NCBI RefSeq assembly: GCF_900103825.1
Contig: NZ_FNIF01000008.1
Location: forward strand, 124,001 to 188,000
DNA length: 64,000 bases
Origin: Paenibacillus sp. yr247
GTDB lineage: Bacteria > Bacillota > Bacilli > Paenibacillales > NBRC-103111
Direction of reading: 5' to 3'
Below, one piece after another: positions 27,300-38,680 of the stretch (position 1 is the stretch's first letter; the number at the start of each line of letters is the position of its first letter). A program made the translations under genes and the position numbers. The notes beneath the pieces were generated by a model, which was not told where the DNA came from, searched no databases, and worked only from the letters and a program-made list of their open reading frames with translations.

Positions 27300-27360
27300 T
27301 GCCTTTGCCCTTTAGAGAAAAAATAAATCGGATTCGCTGAAAGTGAGGAAAACCAACGTT

Positions 27361-28887
27361 ATGTCGGCGGAAAACAAAAACAAAGGTTTAGGAATTGTCA
27401 TTGCCGGGCTTTTGCTGGGCATATTGATGGCCGCTATGGACAATACCATAGTAGCCACAGCTATGGGTACCATCGTCGGGGAATTAGGCGGATTGGATAA
27501 ATTCGTTTGGGTAACTTCGGCCTATATGGTGGCAGAAATGGCGGGAATGCCAATCTTCGGGAAACTGTCCGATATGTACGGGCGCAAGAAGTTTTTCATC
27601 TTTGGTATTATCGTGTTTATGCTTGGATCCATTCTGTGTGGAACAGCGAATTCCATTATTGAGCTTAGTATTTATCGCGCAATTCAAGGAATCGGCGGCG
27701 GTGCTCTGGTACCGATAGCTTTTACGATAATGTTCGATGCGGTTCCGCTTGAAAGCCGCGGTAAACTTGGTGGATTATTCGGTGCCGTGTTCGGGATGTC
27801 CAGTATTTTCGGCCCGCTGCTTGGCGCTTATATGACGGATTATGTGAACTGGAAATGGGTATTTTACATTAACCTCCCCCTCGGTTTGATCGCCTTTATC
27901 TTTATCGCCTTCTTCTATCGGGAATCCGTTGAGCATTCCAAACAAAAGATTGATTGGTGGGGGGCATTTACGCTAGTTGGCGCCATCGTTTCCCTCATGT
28001 TCGCTTTAGAATTAGGAGGTAAGAAATACGCTTGGGACTCAGCTTTTATACTTGGTTTATTCGCATTATTTGCTGTGTTAACACTAATTTTCGTGTTTGT
28101 GGAACGTCGGGCAGCCGAGCCTATTATCTCTTTTGCTATGTTCAAAAATCGTTTATATGCCTCAAGTAATGCAGTTGCTATTTTTAGCGGCGCGGCTTTC
28201 ATTACAGCATCTGTCTATATCCCGATTTTCATTCAAGGTGTATTAGGCGGAACTGCCACCAATTCCGGCTTAGTCCTACTGCCTATGATGTTAGGTTCTG
28301 TTGTAACTGCAACAGGCGGCGGTTTCTTAATGAATAAAATCAGTTACCGAGCAATTATGATTCCAACGACCCTCATTCTTGTTGGCGGAACAGCTCTGCT
28401 GACTACGTTATCTCCTGAGTCGCCGCGTTGGCTCGTAACGATCTACATGGTTATTGTCGGACTCGGCATTGGTGCTTCCTTCTCTGTATTAAGCAATGCA
28501 GCCATTCATCTTTTTGAAGCACGGCAGCGTGGTTCTGCCTCCTCAACACTGAACTTTCTTCGTTCCTTGGGGATGACAATCGGTATCACCGTGTTTGGAA
28601 TTATTCAAAGTCATGCGTTTACGAAAAAGCTGACAGATGCGTTTGCCGGTCAAGGCGAAATGCCGGCTGGTATGCCTACCGGCGACCCGCATACCCTGCT
28701 TGATCCAACCAAACGTATGGAGATTCCTGCCCCTATTTTAGAGAAAATCTCAAGCGCCTTATCGTCTTCCATCGTCCTCACTTTTGCATGGACTGTGCTT
28801 CCTGCTGTTCTAGCCTTCATTTGTGCAATTGCGATGAGCAAAGAGAAGCTGGATCTTACTGCGCAAGAAGGATCGATGTCTCATTAA
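27361..28887 (+). CDS. DHA2 family MFS multidrug exporter
   Basis: 508 residues with 14 predicted membrane segments. AMDNTIVATAMGTIVGELGG is the DHA2 motif D1 region, FGKLSDMYGRKKFFIFG the motif A loop, and GSILCGTANSIIELSIYRAIQGIGGGALVP motif B/C. Family members export antibiotics and dyes with proton antiport. The start is ATG of MSAENKNKG; a GTG at 27343 is in frame without a ribosome site. Third in the PadR-pentapeptide-MFS set and followed by a terminator. Confidence 0.94.
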   Translation: MSAENKNKGLGIVIAGLLLGILMAAMDNTIVATAMGTIVGELGGLDKFVWVTSAYMVAEMAGMPIFGKLSDMYGRKKFFIFGIIVFMLGSILCGTANSIIELSIYRAIQGIGGGALVPIAFTIMFDAVPLESRGKLGGLFGAVFGMSSIFGPLLGAYMTDYVNWKWVFYINLPLGLIAFIFIAFFYRESVEHSKQKIDWWGAFTLVGAIVSLMFALELGGKKYAWDSAFILGLFALFAVLTLIFVFVERRAAEPIISFAMFKNRLYASSNAVAIFSGAAFITASVYIPIFIQGVLGGTATNSGLVLLPMMLGSVVTATGGGFLMNKISYRAIMIPTTLILVGGTALLTTLSPESPRWLVTIYMVIVGLGIGASFSVLSNAAIHLFEARQRGSASSTLNFLRSLGMTIGITVFGIIQSHAFTKKLTDAFAGQGEMPAGMPTGDPHTLLDPTKRMEIPAPILEKISSALSSSIVLTFAWTVLPAVLAFICAIAMSKEKLDLTAQEGSMSH

Positions 28888-28938
28888 AAAAAGTGCCGCT
28901 TCACTACAGCAAATCTGTAGATGAGGTGGCACTTTTTC
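28887..28938. terminator. Bidirectional terminator between the MFS gene and lacZ
   Basis: AAAAAGTGCC/GGCACTTTTT with inner TCA/TGA and CAG/CTG pairing. A/T runs on both sides serve the convergent genes. Confidence 0.88.
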
Positions 28939-28944
28939 TATGAT

Positions 28945-32103
<3,159 letters not shown>

Positions 32104-32123
32104 TCACTTTTATAGGTTGTATA

Positions 32124-32152
32124 ATTATTATCAACTACCTTCTTATTGTACA
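32124..32152 (-). promoter_or_regulatory. Likely lacZ promoter
   Basis: Minus strand TTGTAC (32147-32152), 17 bases, TAATAA (32124-32129). It lies in the shared AraC/lacZ intergenic region, about 32 bases before the lacZ start. Confidence 0.5.
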
Positions 32153-32226
32153 AGACAATATTTTCTTTTAAAATATAAGATACTACGCATGGCATATTAA
32201 AAAATGAAAGAGCTGAACTGCATTAT

Positions 32227-33087
32227 ATGGCTACAGATTATAGGAAATTCTTCGTCATTACGGAAACGGACCGGAAACTTCCACTCATCTTGGAAACAGT
32301 CGGCTACGAAAGCGAGCAGCAATTTTACAAGAGGGAAGAAGGCTATCCCTGCTTCCACTGGCTGCAAACGATTGAAGGCAGCGGAGAAATCATCCTCGAT
32401 AGCGGATCGGTCAAATTGGGCGAGAATCAAGGTATGCTCCTGCTCGCGGGCGTCCCGCATGAGTACAAAGTCCCTTCATCCAAGTGGTCAACATGGTATT
32501 TAACCTTCGATGGCGCACTAGCGGCCTCTACTGTATATGCGCTAGAGATACCGTTATCTACGCAAATAAGCTGGGGTGTGGATACACCGCTTGCTAATAT
32601 TCACGAGTACTATTACGAAAAATACCGCTACAGTCATGACTTCACCGGTATGAATGGTTCGCTTGAAATTTATCAATTCCTCACTTTACTCAAAAAGCAC
32701 GGTAACGTTAATAAAAGAGCATCATTTTCCCAAAGTCACGAGCGTTTGCTGCCGCTTTTGTTTCAATTGGAAAATAACTTCGCATCATCTGATGTCGGAC
32801 TTACTTGGATGTCTCAAGTGCTTGGGGTTAGCCCGCAGCACATCAATACGTTATTTCGTAAATCATTCGATCTCTCCCCTTACCAATACTTACTGCAGCT
32901 GCGTCTTCAGAAATCCAAAGAATTGCTGATTGCCCAGCCGGATCACACAGTGAAACAGGTCGCCGATGCGACCGGTTTCCTCGACGCTTCGCATTTCATC
33001 TCGACATTTCGGAAATCAGTTGGTTTGACACCCGAAGTTTTCAGAAACCAATACAGCAAAAAGAACCAACCGGAAGAATTTCGTTAG
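32227..33087 (+). CDS. AraC family transcriptional regulator
   Basis: 286 residues: an N-terminal cupin sensor (about 30-130, with GSVKLGENQGMLLLAGVPHEY) and a C-terminal pair of HTH motifs (VGLTWMSQVLGVSPQHINTLFRKSF, then VKQVADATGFLDASHFISTFRKSVGLTPEVFR). Divergent from lacZ, so it very likely activates lacZ in response to a galactoside. The ribosome site is weak (AAAGAG, 14 bases off), which suggests low-level expression. Confidence 0.93.
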   Translation: MATDYRKFFVITETDRKLPLILETVGYESEQQFYKREEGYPCFHWLQTIEGSGEIILDSGSVKLGENQGMLLLAGVPHEYKVPSSKWSTWYLTFDGALAASTVYALEIPLSTQISWGVDTPLANIHEYYYEKYRYSHDFTGMNGSLEIYQFLTLLKKHGNVNKRASFSQSHERLLPLLFQLENNFASSDVGLTWMSQVLGVSPQHINTLFRKSFDLSPYQYLLQLRLQKSKELLIAQPDHTVKQVADATGFLDASHFISTFRKSVGLTPEVFRNQYSKKNQPEEFR

Positions 33088-33156
33088 TTCAATGATCACT
33101 CCATCCTAAACGTTTTTCAAAAAAACCTCCAGCGTATTATATGTTGCATAAGCCAT

Positions 33157-33192
33157 AGAAAAAGGACAGAACGAATGGAATCGTCTGTCCTT
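33157..33192 (-). terminator. Terminator of the 96-residue gene
   Basis: AAGGACAGA/TCTGTCCTT nine-base perfect arms, followed by TTTTTC on the minus strand. May also stop the AraC gene. Confidence 0.8.
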
Positions 33193-33217
33193 CTGGGGAT
33201 TCAATTATTAGCCGTGT

Positions 33218-33508
33218 CTAGTGGTTTGGTATAAATTCACTATGAACTTCTATCAGTTTTTGGACGAATATCTCAAAATCATTTTTACTAGAAGAAAATT
33301 TGAAATCGGTTACACCGGTGTTGAAATCAATAACCGTTAAAGCTACGCGGTTCAGTGGATATTCAGGGATAGGCCCAGAGGCAAGAGTAATATTTTTGAA
33401 AGGGTAAATGGATGTTTCACCGTACAAACGAAGCACCGTTAAATGATCATCTCTTAACTCCAACGAAATATGTTGATCAGAATCAGTGAAACTTTTCAGC
33501 GTACTCAT
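33218..33508 (-). CDS. Hypothetical 96-residue protein
   Basis: Strong GAGGAGG site 11 bases before ATG and its own terminator. Soluble with alternating beta strands (HISLELRDDHLTVLRLYGETSIYPFKNI), reminiscent of small PH-like or YolD-like beta-barrel proteins, but I cannot assign a family. Composition matches the neighbours. Confidence 0.75.
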   Translation of the reverse strand: MSTLKSFTDSDQHISLELRDDHLTVLRLYGETSIYPFKNITLASGPIPEYPLNRVALTVIDFNTGVTDFKFSSSKNDFEIFVQKLIEVHSEFIPNH

Positions 33509-33682
33509 CCTTTATCAATCCTCCTCTTGTCCTTTATTTTACTCTCAATTCATAAGATAAAGAAGCCCAAACCGAAAAAAAAGTTCCTAAATACTACATG
33601 CTCCACTGCTGAGGTGAATAGCTCCCGCATGAATCCAAACATTCACTTTCCCGGAAAAAGAAAACCGTGCATAACATGCTTT

Positions 33683-33877
33683 TCAAAATGCATGAATCTT
33701 TTTACTCATCATCTTCGAAACAATTGATTTATGTTGTTCAGCTCTAGTTACTATAACTTCCAAACTATTGAGTATCTCTCCAGCTTCTTCTAAATATTCC
33801 TTATCTCCAAAGATCTGATATAGCCTCATATAGTCATTATATTCATCCAGCCATTGATCGAAGTAAGAAGATGTCAT
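33683..33877 (-). CDS. Hypothetical 64-residue helical protein
   Basis: Starts at ATG eight bases after GGGAG; a GTG three codons upstream overlaps that site. All-helical and acidic to neutral (YFDQWLDEYNDYMRLYQIFGDKEYLEEAGEIL). No recognised family. It stands alone between two other small genes. Confidence 0.65.
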   Translation of the reverse strand: MTSSYFDQWLDEYNDYMRLYQIFGDKEYLEEAGEILNSLEVIVTRAEQHKSIVSKMMSKKIHAF

Positions 33878-34054
33878 ATCTATCACTCCCTTAGATCAAT
33901 GATAGAATAGAAACATTAAGATTTTATTAGAACAAGATTAATTGTTAAATAAAAGCGAAATGACTCCGGACGGGGACGGTTGGGTGCTCCAGAACGGACA
34001 TAAGAAGATTAACCAGGGATGATGAATTTCAGAAATGGCATACTCTGTTATAGC

Positions 34055-34234
34055 TTAGTTTTCACGCCATCCCCAGCCACATAAGGAAATGATGGTCAAA
34101 AAAAGGACAGTCCCTAATGCTTTCCACCAATCGCTATCCGCGACATTTGGAAGAAAACCAATCCCAAGAATCAATGCTGGAGTTAACCACATCACATTTT
34201 CCACGTTAAATTTAATCGCTTTTAGTCTATGCAA
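34055..34234 (-). CDS. Small membrane protein, 59 residues, TTG start
   Basis: Read directly from the sequence. A TTG start is preceded by GGGTAG at seven bases, and the frame runs to TAA. Two hydrophobic segments are visible (VMWLTPALILGIGFLP at about 14-29 and ALGTVLFLTIISLCGWGW at about 40-57), separated by a short polar loop. No family recognised. Coding potential is supported by the coherent two-helix topology rather than homology. Confidence 0.5.
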   Translation of the reverse strand: MHRLKAIKFNVENVMWLTPALILGIGFLPNVADSDWWKALGTVLFLTIISLCGWGWREN

Positions 34235-34455
34235 GATATACTACCCCTATAATTTAGTATGATGGTTGGCACCCGTATAACCTTCGAAAAACATTTACAC
34301 TTTATGACCGTCTGTTTCATTTTCAAAACATCCAATTTGTGGAATCAACTTCAGTGTATTTATAAACCAATAGTCGGTATGAGAAAAAATGAACGTTTTA
34401 TGAACGTTGTGGACCGGCCAGCGTTCATGGGGTTATTTCACAATCGGTTGATATA

Positions 34456-34487
34456 GAAAAAACAGCAGAAATGTTCGTTCTGCTGTC
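34456..34487 (-). terminator. Terminator downstream of the RodA/FtsW gene
   Basis: AACAGCAGAA/TTCTGCTGT stem, followed on the minus strand by TTTTTTC. A second hairpin, GAAGCTG/CAGCTTC (34602-34620), lies closer to the stop codon but lacks a T-run. Confidence 0.7.
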
Positions 34488-34635
34488 ACTCGGTTTACGT
34501 ATGCGTTCCTCTATTCCTTTGCTTCGACTTCTTTCAATACTCGGGATTATTCATCGATAATATTTACGTCGATTTATCCAATGCTTGACTGAGTTATTAT
34601 AGAAGCTGTCGCTCAGCTTCTTTGCCGTTACTGTT

Positions 34636-35787
34636 CTATTCCTCCCCAAAATGAAAAGGTTTCGATTGATGAACCGATACACTAAGAACCAAACCCATAG
34701 AAAGCATATTTGTCATTAGAGAACTTCCTCCATAGCTAACAAATGGGAGTGCAATTCCAGTAAGTGGCATAAGTCCTGTATGCATGGCTATATTTTCGAA
34801 AATTTGCAAAGTAAACATCGATATCACACCAATTATCAAATAGGAACCAGCTACATCTTCGCTTGCCATAGCAATTCGAATCATTCGATAAATCAAAAAA
34901 AAGTAAAGCAGCAAAAGTACTGCTGATCCAACAAAACCAAATTCTTCACCAATGACAACATAAATCGAATCTGCATAATCATAGGGGATGTATCCGCTCT
35001 GTACCATTTTACCGTGAAGGAATCCTTCACCCATCAACTCACCCGAACTCACTGCCTTAATGGAATTGAGAACATGATAACTTTGATCTGGATCGCTAGC
35101 CGGGTTTATAAAAGTTTGAATTCTATGAAGTTGATGCGGCTTTACAATTTTATTGAATAATGGGACATCCACAAAGTACAGCATTGTAATACTGCCAATA
35201 ATCCCAACTATCCCAAATAACCCGATGAGTCCATGCTTGATACGAATCTTCCCGATCCATAACATACCAATCAATATACAGACAAAAACAATCGATGTTC
35301 CGAGATCCGGTTGATTCATAACCATCAGACAGGGTATTCCCATAACCACTATCATGGGAAGTATATCTTGAAACAATCGTAGATATTCACCCTTACGGTT
35401 TTCCAACATTTTGGCTAACAGCAAGATGACGAATATTTTTGCTAATTCAGAAGGCTGAAACTGCATAAAATGCAGATTGATCCATCGCTGAGATCCATTA
35501 ATGTTCATGCCTTTAAACATGACAAAGATTAAAAGCAGAATTCCGATTACATATAGAATTACGGATAAATGTCGTACAATCCCCCGGTAATCGAGCATGG
35601 CCAAGATCAGCATAGGCACAAACATAGCAGAGAACATAACTAGGTTATTCACATGCAGTCCAGCAAATTTCGTTGTATTATGTGTGGCGCTGTAGATCAC
35701 TATCGTACTGATAGCCATGAAACATAACAATAAGGCAATAATGATAAGATCAATTTTTTTCGCTCTAAGCAACATATCTTTGATCAC
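34636..35787 (-). CDS. SEDS family peptidoglycan polymerase, FtsW/RodA/SpoVE
   Basis: 383 residues with about ten membrane segments. INGSQRWINLHFMQFQPSELAKIF is the SEDS signature; the catalytic-site Asp lies in HVLNSIKAVSSGELMGEGF and the surrounding loop. LPLTGIALPFVSYGGSSLMTNMLSMG is the C-terminal signature. SEDS proteins polymerise glycan strands from lipid II. It resembles RodA more than FtsW in the N-terminus, but the subtype is uncertain. The start is GTG eight bases after GGGGGGAGG. It follows the DD-carboxypeptidase gene by 59 bases and is probably co-transcribed. Confidence 0.93.
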   Translation of the reverse strand: MIKDMLLRAKKIDLIIIALLLCFMAISTIVIYSATHNTTKFAGLHVNNLVMFSAMFVPMLILAMLDYRGIVRHLSVILYVIGILLLIFVMFKGMNINGSQRWINLHFMQFQPSELAKIFVILLLAKMLENRKGEYLRLFQDILPMIVVMGIPCLMVMNQPDLGTSIVFVCILIGMLWIGKIRIKHGLIGLFGIVGIIGSITMLYFVDVPLFNKIVKPHQLHRIQTFINPASDPDQSYHVLNSIKAVSSGELMGEGFLHGKMVQSGYIPYDYADSIYVVIGEEFGFVGSAVLLLLYFFLIYRMIRIAMASEDVAGSYLIIGVISMFTLQIFENIAMHTGLMPLTGIALPFVSYGGSSLMTNMLSMGLVLSVSVHQSKPFHFGEE

Positions 35788-35846
35788 GTGCGGTTCCTCC
35801 CCCCTCTTCTAGTGATATTTAAGTAAGATCCCAATACTCGCCATAC

Positions 35847-37091
35847 TTAGGCATCATACTCTTTCTGGGAGAATGTAGATATTAGCTTTTGTTGTTTTCG
35901 CTTTTGTATCAGGCTGAATGAGCCGAATGCAAAGAGGACTATGCCCGCAACAATCCAAAACGGCCAATTTGTTGATGAAGATTGACTTACCTCTTGGTTG
36001 ATTGGGGAAGGATCCGTATGAATGACTTGTTTGGAAGAAACAATTGGGATTTGCGTCAGCAGCTCCCCGTTTTTCTTAATCTGATAATCGCCAATCACCT
36101 CGCCGGCTGCGATCGTTTTCTGCCCACTTTGCCACGGCGTAAAAACAGGCGTATACGTATAAACAGCGGCATCACCTTTTCGTTTGGTCAAAACATAGGA
36201 ATTCCCCAGGACGCCTTGAACGTTCTCACCATAAAAGGTCGTCTCACCGGCGATATCCCCTTTTTGAAACATCATCTGCACATCGAGATGGTCGAGTCCA
36301 TAATTGCCTATCATTTGCACGTCTTGATATTCATTTCCTCGCGTAGATTTCATTACGACTGCAATGACCGTCTTATTGTCTTTTTTCATATATTCAATTA
36401 AAGTATTGCGAGCTTGGCTAGTATAGCCTGTTTTCCCGCCCAATGCTATTGGATTTTGAAAAATGAGGCTGCGATCTTTTATCAGCACAGACCGCTGGTC
36501 CGTCTTCACCTCTATCTTTTCGGTTCCCATTGCTTCCATAATGGCTGGATATTTCATGGTTTCTTTGGCAAGCAGAGCCAAATCATAGGTAGTTGTATAA
36601 TGCTCTGGATCATGCAGACCGTTAGGTGTTACGAAATGCGTATGTGTCATGCCGATTGACGCTGCCCTTGTATTCATCATCGCGGCAAAAGCGGCCTCAT
36701 CGCCTCCAATATGTTCGGCTATCATCATCGCTACATCATTGGCCGAGATCACGAGCAGTGCCCTCAAAGCTTCTTCTTTTTGCATCTTCTCGCCGATTTT
36801 AATATTGAAAACAAAATTGCTTACTTCTTGCTGTGTGGCTTTTTTACTAGCGGACATCCATTCACCGTCCGCCATATGATCTTCTAGGAGAATGGCGGTC
36901 ATAAGCTTTGTTAAGCTAGCAGGAAACGCTTGTTCATCTTTGTTTTTTTGAAAGAGTACCTCTCCTGTCGAACTATCGATCACAACACCTGTGCCGCTAT
37001 AAATAGCTGGAGGATTGGCCTCTCCATAAGCAATTCCTACTTGGCCCAGCACAGCTGCGAGCATAACGATGATGAACACCACTTTCTTCAT
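35847..37091 (-). CDS. D-alanyl-D-alanine carboxypeptidase, DacA/DacF type
   Basis: Penicillin-binding protein that trims the terminal D-Ala of peptidoglycan stem peptides. 414 residues: signal peptide (MKKVVFIIVMLAAVLGQVGIAYG), then the S11 peptidase motifs SLTK (S59, K62), SAN (116-118) and KTG (220-222). A PBP5-type C-terminal domain is followed by a transmembrane anchor (WPFWIVAGIVLFAFGSF, about 385-402) and a basic tail. The ATG used follows GGGAGG; the frame is open to 37106. Confidence 0.95.
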   Translation of the reverse strand: MKKVVFIIVMLAAVLGQVGIAYGEANPPAIYSGTGVVIDSSTGEVLFQKNKDEQAFPASLTKLMTAILLEDHMADGEWMSASKKATQQEVSNFVFNIKIGEKMQKEEALRALLVISANDVAMMIAEHIGGDEAAFAAMMNTRAASIGMTHTHFVTPNGLHDPEHYTTTYDLALLAKETMKYPAIMEAMGTEKIEVKTDQRSVLIKDRSLIFQNPIALGGKTGYTSQARNTLIEYMKKDNKTVIAVVMKSTRGNEYQDVQMIGNYGLDHLDVQMMFQKGDIAGETTFYGENVQGVLGNSYVLTKRKGDAAVYTYTPVFTPWQSGQKTIAAGEVIGDYQIKKNGELLTQIPIVSSKQVIHTDPSPINQEVSQSSSTNWPFWIVAGIVLFAFGSFSLIQKRKQQKLISTFSQKEYDA

Positions 37092-37203
37092 TCCAAATCC
37101 TCCCAAATAAAGTCAATCTAACTATATAAAAATACGCCAGTATTTGATTTCTAAACTTTTACGAGATTTATTATATTCTTAGTTCCTTAAAAACAAATGA
37201 AAA

Positions 37204-37228
37204 CAAAAAAATTCCCCATTTCTGGGGA
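37204..37228 (-). terminator. Terminator of the murT-gatD-deacetylase operon
   Basis: TCCCC/GGGGA short hairpin with six-base loop, then AATTTTTTTG on the minus strand, 11 bases after the deacetylase stop. Confidence 0.65.
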
Positions 37229-37238
37229 GCTGTAACAC

Positions 37239-37937
37239 TTATTTTTTTGCTTTGGCGATTAAGTCGGAAACGGTCAGAAATTGATAGCCCTGCCTTTGAA
37301 GCTCGGGAAGAATGATTTTCAGTGATTCTACGGTTTGACTGCAATCCCCCTCCAAATCATGGAATAAAATGATATCACCATTATGAACATTACTGATCAC
37401 TTGGTTTACAATTTTATTCACTCCCGGCTTACGCCAATCTTTCGTATCTTGATACCAAGACCATATAACGACGGTCAGCTTATCTTCCTTCATTGAATTT
37501 AACAGCTCTTCATTATAGAACCCCCCCGGCGGCCGAAAAACATGAGGCATTTGTTCTGTTAGGTCAAAAATGAGCTCCTGCGTTTGACGGATTTCATCAA
37601 TTATTTTTCGAGCAGGGTAATTTTTCAGGAAATGATGATCGAATGTATGATTAGCGATTTCATGACCTTCATTTACCTCGCGGATCGCAATTGTGGGGTA
37701 CATCTGTACACGTTTACCTAAAACAAAGAAAGTAGCCTTAGCCTGGTACTGGCTCAATAGATCTAGGATTTGCGGCGTATATACGGGATTAGGACCGTCG
37801 TCAAACGTGATAGCAATCCATTTATGGTCGGTTTCTATTTTCGAAATCACTTCGCTGCTAGGGGCTGAAGCCGCCGCTGTCATAGGAGTCACAACGGTTA
37901 GTCCCAGTATTAACTTCATAAGAAATTGTAATTTCAA
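37239..37937 (-). CDS. Polysaccharide deacetylase
   Basis: NodB-fold CE4 deacetylase, about 232 residues. A probable signal peptide ends at AAASA (residue 25). Motif 1 is TFDDGPN (44-50), motif 2 HTFDHH, motif 3 FRPPGGFYN, motif 5 ILFHDLEGD. Such enzymes remove acetyl groups from peptidoglycan (PdaA-like) or other glycans. I place the start at TTG 37937 because AAGGGGAG lies ten bases upstream; the open frame reaches 37979 and overlaps gatD. Third in the murT-gatD unit, a neighbour set that suggests a peptidoglycan substrate. Confidence 0.9.
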   Translation of the reverse strand: MKLQFLMKLILGLTVVTPMTAAASAPSSEVISKIETDHKWIAITFDDGPNPVYTPQILDLLSQYQAKATFFVLGKRVQMYPTIAIREVNEGHEIANHTFDHHFLKNYPARKIIDEIRQTQELIFDLTEQMPHVFRPPGGFYNEELLNSMKEDKLTVVIWSWYQDTKDWRKPGVNKIVNQVISNVHNGDIILFHDLEGDCSQTVESLKIILPELQRQGYQFLTVSDLIAKAKK

Positions 37938-37954
37938 TTTGCTGTTTCTCCCCT

Positions 37955-38680
37955 TCAGCTGCGTTGTAAGGTAAGACAAATTTTTTCCGCATTATGTTTT
38001 GTCTCGTATTCCAAAGCATCATCAAGTTCTATGAGTTCTTTTTTTCCATATTTTCTTTCAATCGCCGCGGCAATGATATGATCCGTTAATGATGGATTTT
38101 TAGGCAAAATTGGACCATGAAGATAAGTTCCAATTACATTGTTATAGCACAGGCCCTCTGTGCCATCTTCCCCATTATTACCATAACCTTTGATGACTTT
38201 ACCTAACGGTTTGTACGGGTGATAGGTTCTCCCAGAATGATTTTCAAAACCTACTACTTTACCGAATTCCTTTGTTTCAATTAAAATGTTACCGACCTGA
38301 CGATCCTTTTGTGCTGCGGAGTAAAAATCACATATTTCCATTCCCATATGCTTATTCCCTTCTGAAGTGACGTAATAACTCCCTAGAAGTTGATATCCGC
38401 CACATATGGCGAGACAACTTATACCATCTTCAACACATAATTTAAAATCCTTTTTGATTTTTAGTAATTCCTTTGTAATCAGACCTTGCTCACGATCACT
38501 TCCCCCACCGATGAAAATAATATCTACGGACAATAAGTTCATGTCATTTGCCGATTTTATATCCACAATTTTTAAATGAATGCCTCTCCATTCGCACCGT
38601 TTTTGAAGAGCAATCACATTTCCTCTATCGCCGTATAAATTTAATCTATCCGGGAATAAGTTATAGAGCACAAGATTCAT
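37955..38680 (-). CDS. gatD: Lipid II isoglutaminyl synthase, glutamine amidotransferase subunit
   Basis: Class-I glutaminase partner of MurT that amidates D-Glu of lipid II. 241 residues. The nucleophile cysteine is in SCLAICGGYQLLG (about C93), and the histidine in GTYLHGPILPKNPSLTDH. FENHSGRTYHPYKPLGKV is the GatD-type signature. It overlaps murT by 20 bases, the usual arrangement. Confidence 0.95.
   Translation of the reverse strand: MNLVLYNLFPDRLNLYGDRGNVIALQKRCEWRGIHLKIVDIKSANDMNLLSVDIIFIGGGSDREQGLITKELLKIKKDFKLCVEDGISCLAICGGYQLLGSYYVTSEGNKHMGMEICDFYSAAQKDRQVGNILIETKEFGKVVGFENHSGRTYHPYKPLGKVIKGYGNNGEDGTEGLCYNNVIGTYLHGPILPKNPSLTDHIIAAAIERKYGKKELIELDDALEYETKHNAEKICLTLQRS

Noticed and set aside
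34259-34456. 65-codon plus-strand frame
   Set aside because: No ribosome site and no coherent topology.
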